A stretch of DNA of 64,000 nt. Origin: Trichoplax sp. H2. Its lineage: Eukaryota > Placozoa > Uniplacotomia > Trichoplacea. Shown here piece after piece: positions 15,001 through 26,800 of this stretch; the first letter of the stretch is position 1, and each line of letters begins with the position of its first letter. Made by a program: the position numbers and the translations under genes. A model generated the notes under the pieces. It did no database searches, was not told the DNA's origin, and was given only the letters and a program-made list of their open reading frames with translations. The stretch is from positions 124,001 to 188,000 of the forward strand of contig NOWV01000032.1 in NCBI GenBank assembly GCA_003344405.1, given 5' to 3'.

Positions 15001-18000
15001 GTCTTCGTGCTATAAATAAGGTTCATTAAAGAAGGTAATCCTAAATTCTCTTCGAAAACTTCTTGTTGTTATTAGGTAGTAACGTCATTTCATATTCATT
15101 TCGGAATATATTTGCGACATTGGTAAATTGGCACAAAAAAATTCGGTTTAAGTCAGAAATCCTCATAACTTTAATGGTCAGGAGAAGTAGAATTTGTGTA
15201 ATTCAGTAATCAAAATCGCGCATAAGTATTCCATCTGCTTTGTAATATTTCTTTGACAGTGAATGAAAAGCATAAAAAGGAGTCTAAATTTGTTTCATTT
15301 TCTTGCTAATGGCGATGGCTACAACAAAAGTACCGTAATAAAGATCTCACTTTAATCTATGAATTAAAATAATTTTACAACGGTTATGGAAAGTTTTCAA
15401 TATTTATTACCGCATTTTAAATAAAATTTGAACTAACCTAAATGAAATTATCATATTAATTTCCGAATTATCGTATGACCGAATATATTAATGTAGAAAC
15501 TTTAAGACAGATGGTAAATATTAAAGTTAAAACAGGGTAGACGTATTCGATATACTGAGTTCACATTTTTGAATGCGGTAACTTAATGTCGCTTAACTCG
15601 CAATAATATCCCAAAGGGCGGTACTGTAGATACACGATGAGAAGATATAAACAGTAGAAAATAAATAGTATAACCAATGTTTGGTAGAGTATTTATGCTC
15701 TGAGAACCGCAATATTTAAGTATTACGATTATAAAAATCCAAAACGTAAAGTGTCTAATAGGCTATACAAAATACTACATACACCTATTAATTGATAATT
15801 CTGAAATTTGTGAGTTAAGAATTTTAAGTATCGAAATATCGTGTCTATCTACCTGTGGGCTAGACCACTTAACTAGAGAAGTCGCAATATTCTCAGAATA
15901 TAAGTTAAAATAAATAATCCTCGCTAAAATTTCTATTTCAATTAACTGAATAGGATGATAAGAAGTGAACTACGTTATTTCATCTAATAATTGGAAATTT
16001 TCTGATTAAAGTTAGATTGCTAATCAATTATATGAACAAGCCGATGATCGATGAAATTAATCCGAAAAGATTTTAGCTTCAGCACTCAATCGGTCTATTA
16101 CGAGTATCAGTGGTATCTAGTGACACCAGAATTCCGTACGGTACTCAAAAATGATCCCTTTTCTTATAAAATAAAAAAAATTTAAACCAATAAAGTAACA
16201 CGTATAGTCTGTTAGAAATTGGTTTAAACTTTATTGTTAACTTACTGGTAAATATCAAAGGCGTTATTTGCCTGCCCCCCTGCTGAAATATAACGATTAT
16301 CGTGTTCGTTATATTAAGTTGTAATAGTCCTTTTCTTCATTTAAAGTCACTTTATTACCATCATGAACTATTTTAATATTTACATTACTTTATAAATCAC
16401 ATGCTATTTGTGTGCTTAGTCAAAATTTTCTGAAAAGTTCTCTTATAATGGCTACGAGACATTATAGTACCAATGTAGGCATCATGACGCATCACCTGAC
16501 ACATGAAAGGGAAATTTTTAACTTAGTATGGCACCTATTTATCATTCTCCAAAACGTTTTTAACGTAATAATAACTTTCTATGTTAAGAATACGTATAGG
16601 TATGGTAATCGCACTAAAATAATGTTCTCCGTGCTTTTTAATTTACATAAAGATACAAAAATCCCAGAATAAACATATTCATACGAAAGATTGCAGATGT
16701 AGAAGAGATCGTTAAGGTATCGTGTAGCCTAGCTACGGCCTTAAGGAAACCGCGTCTAAAATACAATCAAACCGAAAGCTATTCGAAGTAGAATAATTGT
16801 AGATCATTTTAATTTTAACAGTAAATGAAAATAAACTATAGCCCAATCAAAGGCGTATTAAGAATCAGTCTATTGAATTCTAGTCAATCTGGTGCTGCCT
16901 AGCTTTGTGCATTAACAACAAATTGTATTATTCTGTGATAAACTGAACATTCCAACTATACCCATATATCTAAATGACTTCGATTTTAACACTTAAGTTT
17001 TGTTGCAAGATTATTCCATTCTAATATAATAACTCCTTAGCTATGTGGCCAATTAGGTTTGGTTCTAAAGTGGCAATTTTAAACCTACTTTACTATATTT
17101 CTGTCTACTTACAAGTAATAACAGAAAATCAGCATTAAGCGATTGCAATAAAACTAAAAATAAACTAGCACAGTATAAAAGCGGTCTTACGATCTAGGTA
17201 GGGACTTTATGCAAACGGCTTACAATATTATATCTGTATTTCGATCAAGTAGTGAGAATAATGGATTACTTCCGATGCTATGATAACCCTAACTTTAATA
17301 TTCGCATTTAGACCAGTGAAACCATAAAAAGACTGTAGGATATCCCTTTCGCTTAATTTAAGAAAGGAAGTTGTTTAATGCCAAAGAAGCGACATTACAT
17401 TACAAAATCTAAACAACGTAAGTGTATATTTTAATGAAACTGTATATTCACACCAAAATCTAATGGTCTGTTCGTAAACATAATCTTAATTTAGCTCACG
17501 AAGTATTGAAATATGAGTGAGCACCCTAAAAATTAAAAGAGAATCGATAAAATAGAATAGTGCTAGATGAAATCAGTGATAATATCAAAGTCTTCTTCTA
17601 TTATGTTTAATTATTACTTATACGTCACGGAAATGCGATAGAAAATCTAATTCCAGATACACATGCAGAAAAATTTACTAGTTATTATTATTACATCAAG
17701 TAATATCAAAGCGATTGTAAAACAATGTCTGTAATCCTTAAAAAACAGATTAGAGTAATCGGATAATCCTATATTGCAATAGTATGAACATGTTTAAATT
17801 TGAAAGAACTAACAAGAACTAGCGTGTACTGTATTATAATCTAATTTATGAATTGCTCATATACTGAAATTTTTTATGACTGGAACTGTGCTGTACTTCT
17901 TTCAATCAATATAAATTGCACATCGTGATAAATATAGGATTCTACTAAAAATTCTAGCGAGTATCTTTTATATATTACTCCGAATTAACTACTTTTACAA

Positions 18001-21000
18001 ATTAATCTTATATCATTCTATTCACCTTATTTAATTATGTATGATATCATAAGCAAATGTAGTTATTTGCAAGATCTGAACATCAATTTAAACATTATCT
18101 TATTTTGGGAATTGGCCATATCATAATCATTTAAAGAAATAAGCCAATCCTTCAATCCGCAAAACAGATTGAGTAAATCAAATTAAATCCTATATTACAT
18201 TATTATAGTAGGATGATTTTCAGCAACCACGACGCAATATTGGCTCAAGGATCAGTCAACAGTTCATTTGAACGGACAATTTACTAGTATTGTTGATATG
18301 TGTTTAGTAGATATCATAAGTATCGCTACTATTTACATACGATAGTTCAGAAATCAAGAATATATCGCATACATGGATTCTCTTTTACGAAATAATAATA
18401 CCTTAGTTGGACGCAATACAAATTAAGAAAAGGTAGCAATATGAAGGATAGTAATTTTAATAGTATTAATCGATTATTCTGCTCATAACATCGGTTCGAC
18501 TTCGTAGTACACAATCCAGCTTCTTTACTGAACTGTAAACTAATTCCATGAATCGATAATATTATAAAGATTGAAGTATTTTCAGAAGGGAATAAGCTGA
18601 AAGTAATAATAAAGTATCGCCTTTTCCCTCGTATTCATATTTTTTAAGTCTTTAATATCATCTTAAATTCGTGAAACGAACGTAAGACTCAATAAGGGAA
18701 ACTCTTACTGTGAAAACGATACCACCCCAATACAAAGCTGACTCAAATGGCGATTGATTTAGAATTAAAAGTATAAATTAAAACTTTTCACTGCCAGTAA
18801 CCAATAGACAAAGTGTATGAGTATCCGCAGTTGCGATATTTGCAGGTATTAGTACTTTTGTTACTTTCCTTGTACTTTCTTAGAACTAGTTTGGTATGGC
18901 TTAATTTTAACCTGCACTTTTTTTACGACTAGAGTTCATATTAAAAGAAAATTCTAATTATTTAAACTTCCTTTTTCGGTAATTATATGGATGAGAATCA
19001 AAATAAAGTTTAACGGGAAAGAATAAAAAGTTATTGGTTGAAAAGCTAGCAAAATTTTCAATTCGAGACGTAAACGACAATATCCAACAGTAAGGATCGA
19101 TTCTTAAGCTAAATATGTACGTATCTCGAAGCTCTGCTAGAAAGTCATATTGTGTCAGAATGTTAAAACGTAGCTGTAATTCTTCGAAGACAGTCGAAAA
19201 ATATGGGATTCTGAGTACTCTATACGTCTCACTGACTTTCTCAATTAGATTCAACTGTGTCTAACAGACATTGCAAGTAGCTAGATATGCAGAGAAATAA
19301 TTTGCATAGAAAAGTACGTTATCACATAGAGCTAGATTCTATTCCTAAACTTTTATGATAGCGTAACATACTTCCATACATATATTATCTATATCTAACA
19401 ATTTTTTTCTAAATCAAACTACATTTTGATTGTATAAAAGAAATAATTCAATCTAGAAGCGATACACTATGATCGCTCTTTCTCGTTATTAGCAGCTAGC
19501 TACCCAGCTATCGTGCAACCGGCCATGCCATATTACTGACTACAATAACAGAGACTACTATTTTGGTACGCTATCCTACGCAATTCATTGCTGATTAACC
19601 CACAATTTACAAATATCACATATTTACATCGGAGGGTAAGAAAAAACTACAAGGCAATTAATACTACTTCTACAAGGTATCTTTACCGAGTTGAAGGAGT
19701 AGATGGGAGAATAAAAGAAAATTTTTTACTGTACGTGAAATTAAGTAATATCCGTTAAATCCTTTCAAATCAGTATTACCTACAGGAAGATTTATCTTTG
19801 TGATTTACGGGTGAGTATGAAACAAAATGCCTTAGAATGAGCTCAGAAGGGAAATTGGACAGAATGTGTTCCCGGTTAACATATTAACACGCTTTGCGGA
19901 TAGGTAATAATATCTTAATAGGTAATTACAGCTATTGATAGCCATGTTCAATTGCATATGTACTGAAATTGCCAAATCAAATCTAAGTTAAATCTACCCG
20001 TTTACAATCTTAGCGATGAATGCTATCACCTAACAAGGTCAACCTATGCCGTAGCTCAATGGAGTTAAATTTTTATGATGCTAAGAAGCCAAAGTTCTGT
20101 AAATTACATACACGTATAACACTCTTACCAAGAGTAAACTTATTTCCGTTGAATCGTTGTCCGGTAATGGAACATCCATAGCAAGGACGACGCAATTTGC
20201 CACTATTGTTAATATAACTAAATATTCGAAAGGAGTATATCTGGAGTCAAGGAAACTTATTTAGAATCATAATGAAATACTAGCTAAAACCACGGCCAAT
20301 AATGCCCTTTTTAAACTATGCTATTTGATCATTGCTGATACGAAGAAAGCGAAATAACGTAGCTGTTTATGTAACTTCTACAAGTACCACTACATGTGAA
20401 AGACTGAGCATTATGTGATATCTGTAAAAATTTAATAATTGAAAATTATCATGGATCTTCATGCGCTAATAATGATTACGCAATTACTAAACTAGATAGT
20501 TATATATTAACTTATATACCTTATACAGAAACATAAAACATGATATTACGTAGTATATTGAGTAAATTACCGTACCTTCTTTAAAAATATTACAGCTAAA
20601 GTAAAATTAAATTGGGGTACTAACAAATAAAGTATTATTCTACAGTTACAGTAAATGTAGATTATATACATGTACTGTTAGAAGATTTTTTTCATATATA
20701 AAAATATCGCTTTAAATGCATTCAACTATGAGAGCACGGAGCAAGCATCAAATTATATTCCATGTATTGTAATTTTCGATACTAGAAAGATAGCACAGAA
20801 ACGTAAAGCAGAGAATGATTTGTAACTGATATAGTATAACGCGTAATTAATCTTTCGATTTTTATACGTATTATAGTGCTTGAGTATTACGGCACGCTAC
20901 ACAAGCTATCTAAATGTGTAAATTTCACTACAATGATTATATAATTGGGACCAAACAGAGTAATTTACTGAATCAAATTCGTATATTTTCATTAAAATGG

Positions 21001-21519
21001 AGTATAATCTATTAGTGAAAACTCCTATTGTAACTATTATGGTTTTAAATGTTAGAACTAGAGAAAAAGGGATTACCGACAAATCAGGTGAACAAAATCA
21101 GTTAAAATTTAATTTATAAACTGTCCTATTAATGGAGACTTGAAAGCAGATTATAACAGTCACCCGTATTTGGTGTAATTCATGTTAAAATTTTACGTTA
21201 ATACCATAGGCGAATACTCAACAATAAATCCAAGTCTATCATCTGCTAAAGAATCATTAACATTAAATGTTAGTCTATAGAAAGGATATGTCCAATCGAC
21301 CAATTTTTTGGCATATTTTCGAAGTAAATTGTTGGCCGGCAAACAACATAGCGATTTATCACGATCATATTGCCAAATTCGACGAAAATACGCTCGGATA
21401 ATTCCTTGCTGTTTATTAGCGTTATTAGCAGCAATTTTTTCGTGTACCAGGTGACGCACGGTTTCAGATAAGTTATTCGTCTTTAGTGTTACCGATGAAT
21501 TAAAACTGCTGCTCGCCAT
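1..21519 (-). CDS. Cav2: Cav2-type voltage-gated calcium channel alpha1 subunit (3' end outside window)
   Basis: Pore-forming subunit of a high-voltage-activated Ca2+ channel: four repeats of six membrane helices. Exons read on the minus strand: 21290-21519 (N-terminus, ATG at 21519, ending KKLVDW), 20129-20234 (IS1), 14513-14655 (IS2-S3), 14095-14201 (IS4), then about 13816-13968, 12463-12688 (pore I), 12223-12332 (IS6), 11858-11979 (beta-binding AID, GYLEWI), 11131-11290 (IIS1), 10872-10990, 9173-9283 (IIS4), 8910-9050, 8430-8552 (pore II), 8001-8243, 7623-7783, 7196-7292, repeat III from about 6770 to 3950, repeat IV from about 3770 to 700, last recognised exon about 514-612 (RIPPPLGFG). 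The selectivity filter is EEEE: SLEGW, SGEDW, TAEGW, TGENW. Cav2-like signatures are [29 protein letters not shown] followed by KAQEISKDE, and [14 protein letters not shown] in IIIS6. A few positions are Cav1-like ([14 protein letters not shown]). Most of the C-terminal tail is not visible. Placozoans are known to have Cav1, Cav2 and Cav3; the Cav2 call is firm but not certain. Confidence 0.9.
4160..4384 (-). other. GC-AG intron in repeat III pore of the Cav2 gene
   Basis: The exon reads ...GGT TGG CCA AG and is followed by gcaagt; the next exon starts G ATA TTA TAT TGG. Joining with a GC donor gives [14 protein letters not shown], the same length as the family sequence here. The only nearby GT donor, after CAA, would run into a stop. 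The donor context AG|GCAAGT is the strong one typical of GC introns. Confidence 0.85.
14656..20128 (-). other. Large intron 2 of the Cav2 gene
   Basis: Ordinary GT-AG intron of about 5.5 kb between the IS1 exon (ends TTG|gtaag) and the IS2 exon (tttag|GAAAG). It is AT-rich throughout. Open frames inside it, such as 18958-19254 on the minus strand and 16412-16672 on the plus strand, show no domain and no credible splice context. I see no gene or recognisable mobile element in it. Confidence 0.75.
20235..21289 (-). other. U12-type AT-AC intron in the Cav2 gene
   Basis: Exon 1 ends at 21290 in ...GAT TGG AC and no usable GT follows. The next bases, ATATCCTTT, match the minor-spliceosome AT-AC donor consensus. 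The intron ends in AC at 20235, and exon 2 begins T CCT TTC GAA, which restores DWTPFEY, the canonical start of IS1. A branch-site match TTCCTTGAC (adenosine at 20247) lies 12 nt from the 3' end, within the usual U12 spacing. Minor introns at conserved positions have been described in vertebrate voltage-gated ion-channel genes. Confidence 0.92.
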
Positions 21520-22969
21520 ATTAGAGACGATTGAAGATGATCGTCAAATTGACTAGTGAAACATGGATCACTTAATTCAGTGGTAAAAAAATTAGCCAGC
21601 CCTCAACTACCAGCTTTTTACTTATTTCAATGTAGCTATAATTGTTCAAACCACGATTTCTATCTAAATTATTTCAATTTATGATGTTTCGATCGCCAGA
21701 TGAGTGTTATCGACGATACAGAAGTTAATCGCAATATCTAGGATCAAATTACGAATAGGTCTTGAATGAACAGCATCAACAAAATTACATTTCATCATTT
21801 ACTATTAGGGTCATTCTTGTTTTGCCACAAATTACTGATGCTACTAAAGCCATTATTCTATAATGCCAATCTTGCAAGCCATTGGACTTTTTTCATAGCA
21901 TTTCCATCTAACTTGATTGACATGAAATACTCTTGATGTTATAAGCAGAATCGAATCTTTATATGGTTAAGGTCTCTATATCCTCCTGTTTTTCTTCAAT
22001 GAAAATTAAAGATGGAATTTTAAATTAAAATGTTCAAATTGACACTAAGTTAATACTAATGCCGTTGTTCCACCAAGTCAGCAAAGTATAGAATGCGAAA
22101 GTTGACGTAAAATGAGAAGCCAGAGAAAGATCGTAGTATGTCGTCAATGAAGAAGACAAAGTTGATAGATACTAACAGTTAGTATGCCCACGAATGATTA
22201 TGATAGTAACAAAAATTGTATAAAATCCTCTATTCTTCCTTCAATTTTTATCGACAGCTTGACAATAGATGATTATAATTACTTATTTGGTCTTGTATTT
22301 TTTTTTACTCCTTGCATACTGGTATTGGCAATATTCCTATAAAAAATTGATCATTGTATACGATACGCTTACGCTGCATATCTTTTATTAATATATTTAA
22401 CCAAGTATGCCATTGGTTGGTTCATTTTATCTAATTTATAAATTATACATGCATAGCACGCTATATAACTGTAAAATTGAATGCATACGTAAGGATATCA
22501 AAGCATTGTTTTCAATCTCATTTTTTATTTTATTGTTGTCGTTATTATCGTTGATTTTAATTTCTATGTTCCTTAGCTTTCACTATGCACATCGATTGGG
22601 ACAATAAAAAGGATCAATTAGTGGAAAGTATCGCCTGATCTACGTCGAATTCTCAAGCACTAATAATATCATTAAAGGACCTGTATCAAAGCGAGAGGCC
22701 GGGAGAAAGAGGGATAGAACTAGACAAACGACTGCAGACTCCAATTTAGGTATATTGAATCAATGTCTTAATGAAACACCTGTCCTTTAACGAAGTCGAT
22801 TTTAGTAGGACAAATAAGCAAAACAAATTGAAATTGAAATGACAATAACAACCTTGGCAACAAAAGAAAATGTTGTCTAGCCTCAAGTCAAATAGTTGAT
22901 GGAATACCATCCCAAGTATCCCTACAGTCGTGCTACGGTGTTTCCAGTTTTGAGAGCACCGTTCTGTAC
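21520..22969. other. Divergent intergenic region between Cav2 and HAP40
   Basis: About 1.4 kb of AT-rich sequence upstream of both Cav2 (minus strand) and HAP40 (plus strand), before the TACTG arrays begin. The open frame at 22407-22607 (66 codons) has no recognisable domain. Promoters for both genes are expected somewhere here, but I cannot point to a core element. Confidence 0.5.
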
Positions 22970-23665
22970 GTTACTGTGCTGTACAGTACTGTACGTACAC
23001 AAGTACTGTACTGTACTGTACAGTCCTGTATGCCAAGTTATTGCCAACTACTGTACTGTACTGTACTGTACATCCCAAATTACAGGTTCCTACTGTACTG
23101 TACTGTACAGTACATGCGCAGAGCAGTGTTCATTCAGAAACCATGGCGTCCAAGAGCCAGGAAGAACTTGCAGTAAGATTTCAAGATTCTTACTGCGGTC
23201 CAGCTGTCCCGCAAAGATATGAGTCAAAACTATGTAAGGGTATTGCACGTCCAGTACACTGTATAGTACTATACTGTACAGTACGTATACAGTACAGTGT
23301 ACTGTACAGCAGTACTGTATGCCAACTACTGTACTGTACTGTACTGTACAGTACAGTACAGTACATCCCAAATTACTGGTTCTTACTGTACAGTACATGC
23401 GCAGAGCACTGTTCAGTCGGAAACCCTTGGCGTCCAAGAGCCAGGAAGAACTTGCACTAAGATTTCAAGATTTCTTACTGCGGTGCAGCTGTCCCGCAAA
23501 GATATACTGTACTGTACAGTGCATAGACAGTACTGTACAGTACAGTATATCTACAGTATGTACGGGCATTGTACAGTACTATACACTGTACAGTGTACAG
23601 TACGTAAAGATATAAGTCAAAACTATGTAAGGGTATCGTACTGTACGTCCAGTACACAGTACAGT
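22970..23665. repeat. Palindromic (TACTG)n/(CAGTA)n pentanucleotide arrays
   Basis: Many runs of TACTG units flip to their reverse complement CAGTA through a central GTAC, for example TACTGTACTGTACAGTAC. Clusters lie at about 22972-23110, 23255-23365, 23503-23600 and 23635-23665. Because the halves are self-complementary, each run can fold into a hairpin. Overlapping open frames rich in Tyr, Cys, Thr, Val and Leu are by-products of the repeat. Confidence 0.9.
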
Positions 23666-23772
23666 GTATCTTTGCGGGACTGCTGCGCCGCAGTAAGAAA
23701 TCTTGAAATCTTACTGCAAGTTCTTCCTGGCTCTTGGACGCCATGGTTTCTGAATAAACACTGCTCTGTGCA
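23113..23772. repeat. Three-copy composite repeat with one inverted copy
   Basis: A non-microsatellite unit of roughly 110-145 bp recurs within the arrays. Copy A is at 23113-23258 (direct). Copy B is at 23397-23505 and resumes at about 23606-23656, split by a TACTG array. Copy C is at about 23666-23772 (inverted). Shared text includes GCGTCCAAGAGCCAGGAAG and GTCCCGCAAAG or close variants. B and C form an inverted repeat about 160 bp apart. Copies A and C each open a short frame starting MASKSQEELA that is not supported as a gene. Confidence 0.85.
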
Positions 23773-23827
23773 TAATCCGTAGAAAATACGTTTCTTAACT
23801 CTAAATTCCATCTGACTCCTCTCGGAA

Positions 23828-26800
23828 ATGTCGATGAGTATCGCTACTGCAGATGAATTCTTAACGCAATACAGAGCTATTTCAGCTAAACTGAAGAAGT
23901 AATGCATGTGATAGGCTAAGTTGATTTACAAGAATGACGTCCAAAGTTGCTTTCAGTAATTACTTTTCATTAACTGCAACTTATTATGTCACCTATAGGC
24001 GTTTCATGAGGAAGCCAAATGTATCTGAGGCAGTTGAACAATTCAGTGAGTTTACAGTTCATGACTTAACCAATATGTATAAACTATGTTGTACTGGAAC
24101 TACAAAGTATACATGCGTATTTTACGCGTACAATAGAAATTTCGTTGAAAATTTCGACTTTGCTTTAAATGAAGCAAGCTAATGCTTTGTATCGATGCAA
24201 TAGATGCTCTAGCCAACGATATGAAATTACAGAACAGTTACCCTTATGCTGCTCTCTGCTACTTGGCTATTGCTCGGTAAGTATAGGAAGACACTCTTAG
24301 ACCTATCCGATATATTATCATTACCTTGATGTTTTTGCTCAAATCCAATTTAAATTTAGTAAAGAGTTTATTTAATAACTTGCAATAGATGTGAATCAAT
24401 GGCGAATTGTTTTACTGCAGAGGCTGAAGCTTTAGTCCAGGCGGGTTAGGAGAATATTTGCAAAACTATTTATTTATATACCCTATGACTGCGAAGGATT
24501 CATTATAAGTGTACTACATTGTAAGAAATTGCTACTGTACATACTAAATTTCGGTTATAATGTTTATACGTTCGACTAAGAGTAGGTAATACCGTAACTA
24601 TTAGAAATATCTCTGCGGTTTGCAGTTAAATATAATATACTGTTAGCATGGCAGCTTACAAAATAAATTGTCTATCGATACTTCTCAAAGAGATAAAAAT
24701 GTCGGCATATTGCCATCCAAGAACTTCAACAGTTTCATTGTTATCTGAATAATATTATGATAAATTACAGTATTTAAAATATAATTGAAACTGCGCGAAA
24801 GACGATAGCCTATATGCTATCCATAACATGAATGCATTATACTCGTACTTTTTCTAGTGAACTACAGTACAACTTACCCAATCTAACAATGGCAATTAAA
24901 TTTAGCATAGTTGTAGTTGCACTGTTACATATACCCTAGACATGTAGAGCGAAATAAGATACTACTTTTGCATACTAGAAATCTTACCATTAGTTTTACG
25001 TTTTCTACTTCCTCGATTATCTAAAGCTATATACTGTACACTTTCCAATAGCTGCTATTGACTCAAGATCATGTACTCACATTTTGTAATTAATCTGTGC
25101 CCTGTCATACTTTAGCCCGAAATTATTTTGAAGCCGAGATGGAGAATGCTAGAAAACAGTCTCCTACATTTTACGAGAATTGTGCTATGGCAACAAACTG
25201 CTATAATACTGCTATAAAGGTATCTTTGCAGTAGCAATTTTTGCTCTTGTACTACTTGCAGCGTGCAAGTATTGTAGATGACAACATAATAATAATGCAT
25301 TATATGTAAATTTGATTAGTCTATGTAATAATTTTAACCGTACAGATTTACTGCAAGAATGACCAAATTGCTTTGGCAGCTTTTTTATGTTTGGAGCTTG
25401 GTAAAGGTTTACAGGTGTGACAAAGTCAATTTTATGAGCGCTATCGTAAAATAACTCCCAAGAAGAATAATTTCGTTGTCAATATTATACTATATAACAG
25501 AAATTGAATAAATCAGTCGAAGCGATTGGTCACTATCAGAGAGCGGTTGAATTACAGCATCAAGTGGGTATTGTTTTACTGACCGGATTATAATTACATT
25601 ATTAGCACAAATGCTCGTATATTTATTCTCAATTTCACTCGAACATAGAATCCGCTTGATGTTCTTACTTCGATGGACTATATTGCTTCTTGTCATATTG
25701 AAACAGGTAAGCGGATAAGTTTGCAGATGTTTTAAACTTCATAAAACTCTGATTCAGAGAAATATTTCTCTATCGACTACAGGAGACTTTGACAACGCTT
25801 TAACCGTTTTGACTGAAATGTCTTATTTAGCGAAAGAAAGAGGAGGTACAACATTGTAATCAATTATAATTTTATAATCAAGGCGATAAATTGGAGGATA
25901 TTGCTACAGTATCCAGCATTAATAACTATACTATCATTAAAAGCACATTTTACTCGCGACATTTTACTGTACTTCTAATATCTGATATGTTACTGTAAGT
26001 AATATACTAATGTAGTTTAATACTGTTATGCTGTCAGTAAATGAGTTCATTTTACAATCGCTTATGGTGGTCGTATTTTGTTCTAATAAGTTAATATGTA
26101 ATGGAAAAGAGTTACATTTCTTTCGGTAAAATTTCATTCGAATTGTATTTGCCCACATTTTACTTTGACATCGCAATCACATTCTAAACCGCCAGGTAAC
26201 TTGTTTGACTGATGATGCGACGCAGTGTCACCAAGGCCCCGATATTATTTAACTTACAGTACTCGACTGTGTGTAACGCGCCGCATAGAGGGTTTAGCCG
26301 CGATCGCATACAAATGGAAAACTTTACATTCAGTGCCCTTATGCTTGCGATGCTGATTTATAAACATCTTAGCATCGTAACTTACCAGTGCTTCTTATTA
26401 GGTGGTATATTACTCCTTCCGAGAAATTGAGATTAAAGCACTTTGGCCTTCATAATTTCTTGAAATTCTAGATTTTTATAAAATAGCAATAGCCTGTGTA
26501 CTCTAAACCCGTAAATTTTCGTTCGATCATGCTTTAGTATAATGCAGATATCTCTTTTCATTGTTTTACTGTATACTATCACTGAAGCAGCACAGTAGAA
26601 TTTTAACTTTGTAAGTAGAATCTCCGAACTGAATTCTCTCATATGATTGCCTCCTTCGTGAATTCTGTAATGCGCAGTACTCTAGCATACCTTCTTTATC
26701 ACCACACGATATTTCAGATTTTTATGCTACTAATCAGTACTTATAATATGTTCGTATAGAATAGTCTTAGATCGCATGAGCATTGTCGTTTTTTTTCAAT

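Noticed and set aside
18690-18760. Candidate IS1 exon of the Cav2 gene beginning PFES on the minus strand
   Set aside because: The residues after PFE do not fit an S1 helix and no U12 acceptor is present. The exon at 20129-20234 fits fully in sequence, phase and splice signals.
18958-19254. 98-codon minus-strand open frame
   Set aside because: Lies inside Cav2 intron 2, with no domain, no homologous feel and no splice-consistent neighbours.
23143-23175. Short frame starting MASKSQEELA with a good start context and a following GTAAG
   Set aside because: It occurs in copies A and C of a local repeat, loses its ATG in copy B and leads into no recognisable exon. Treated as part of the repeat.
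22970-23665. Possible CRISPR-like or satellite array with spacers
   Set aside because: The units are 5 bp long with strand flips and no constant-length spacers, in a eukaryotic intron-exon landscape. Microsatellite-type palindromic arrays fit better.
22896-23907. Six or more overlapping open frames of 66-161 codons rich in Tyr, Cys, Thr, Val and Leu
   Set aside because: They are translations of the TACTG/CAGTA pentanucleotide arrays. A 5-base repeat without stops keeps several frames open on both strands. No domain or splice support.
25220-25345. HAP40 intron 5 as a U12 GT-AG intron (donor GTATCTTT, branch-like TTTTAAC)
   Set aside because: One donor mismatch and two branch mismatches to the minor consensus; an ordinary U2 intron explains it equally well.
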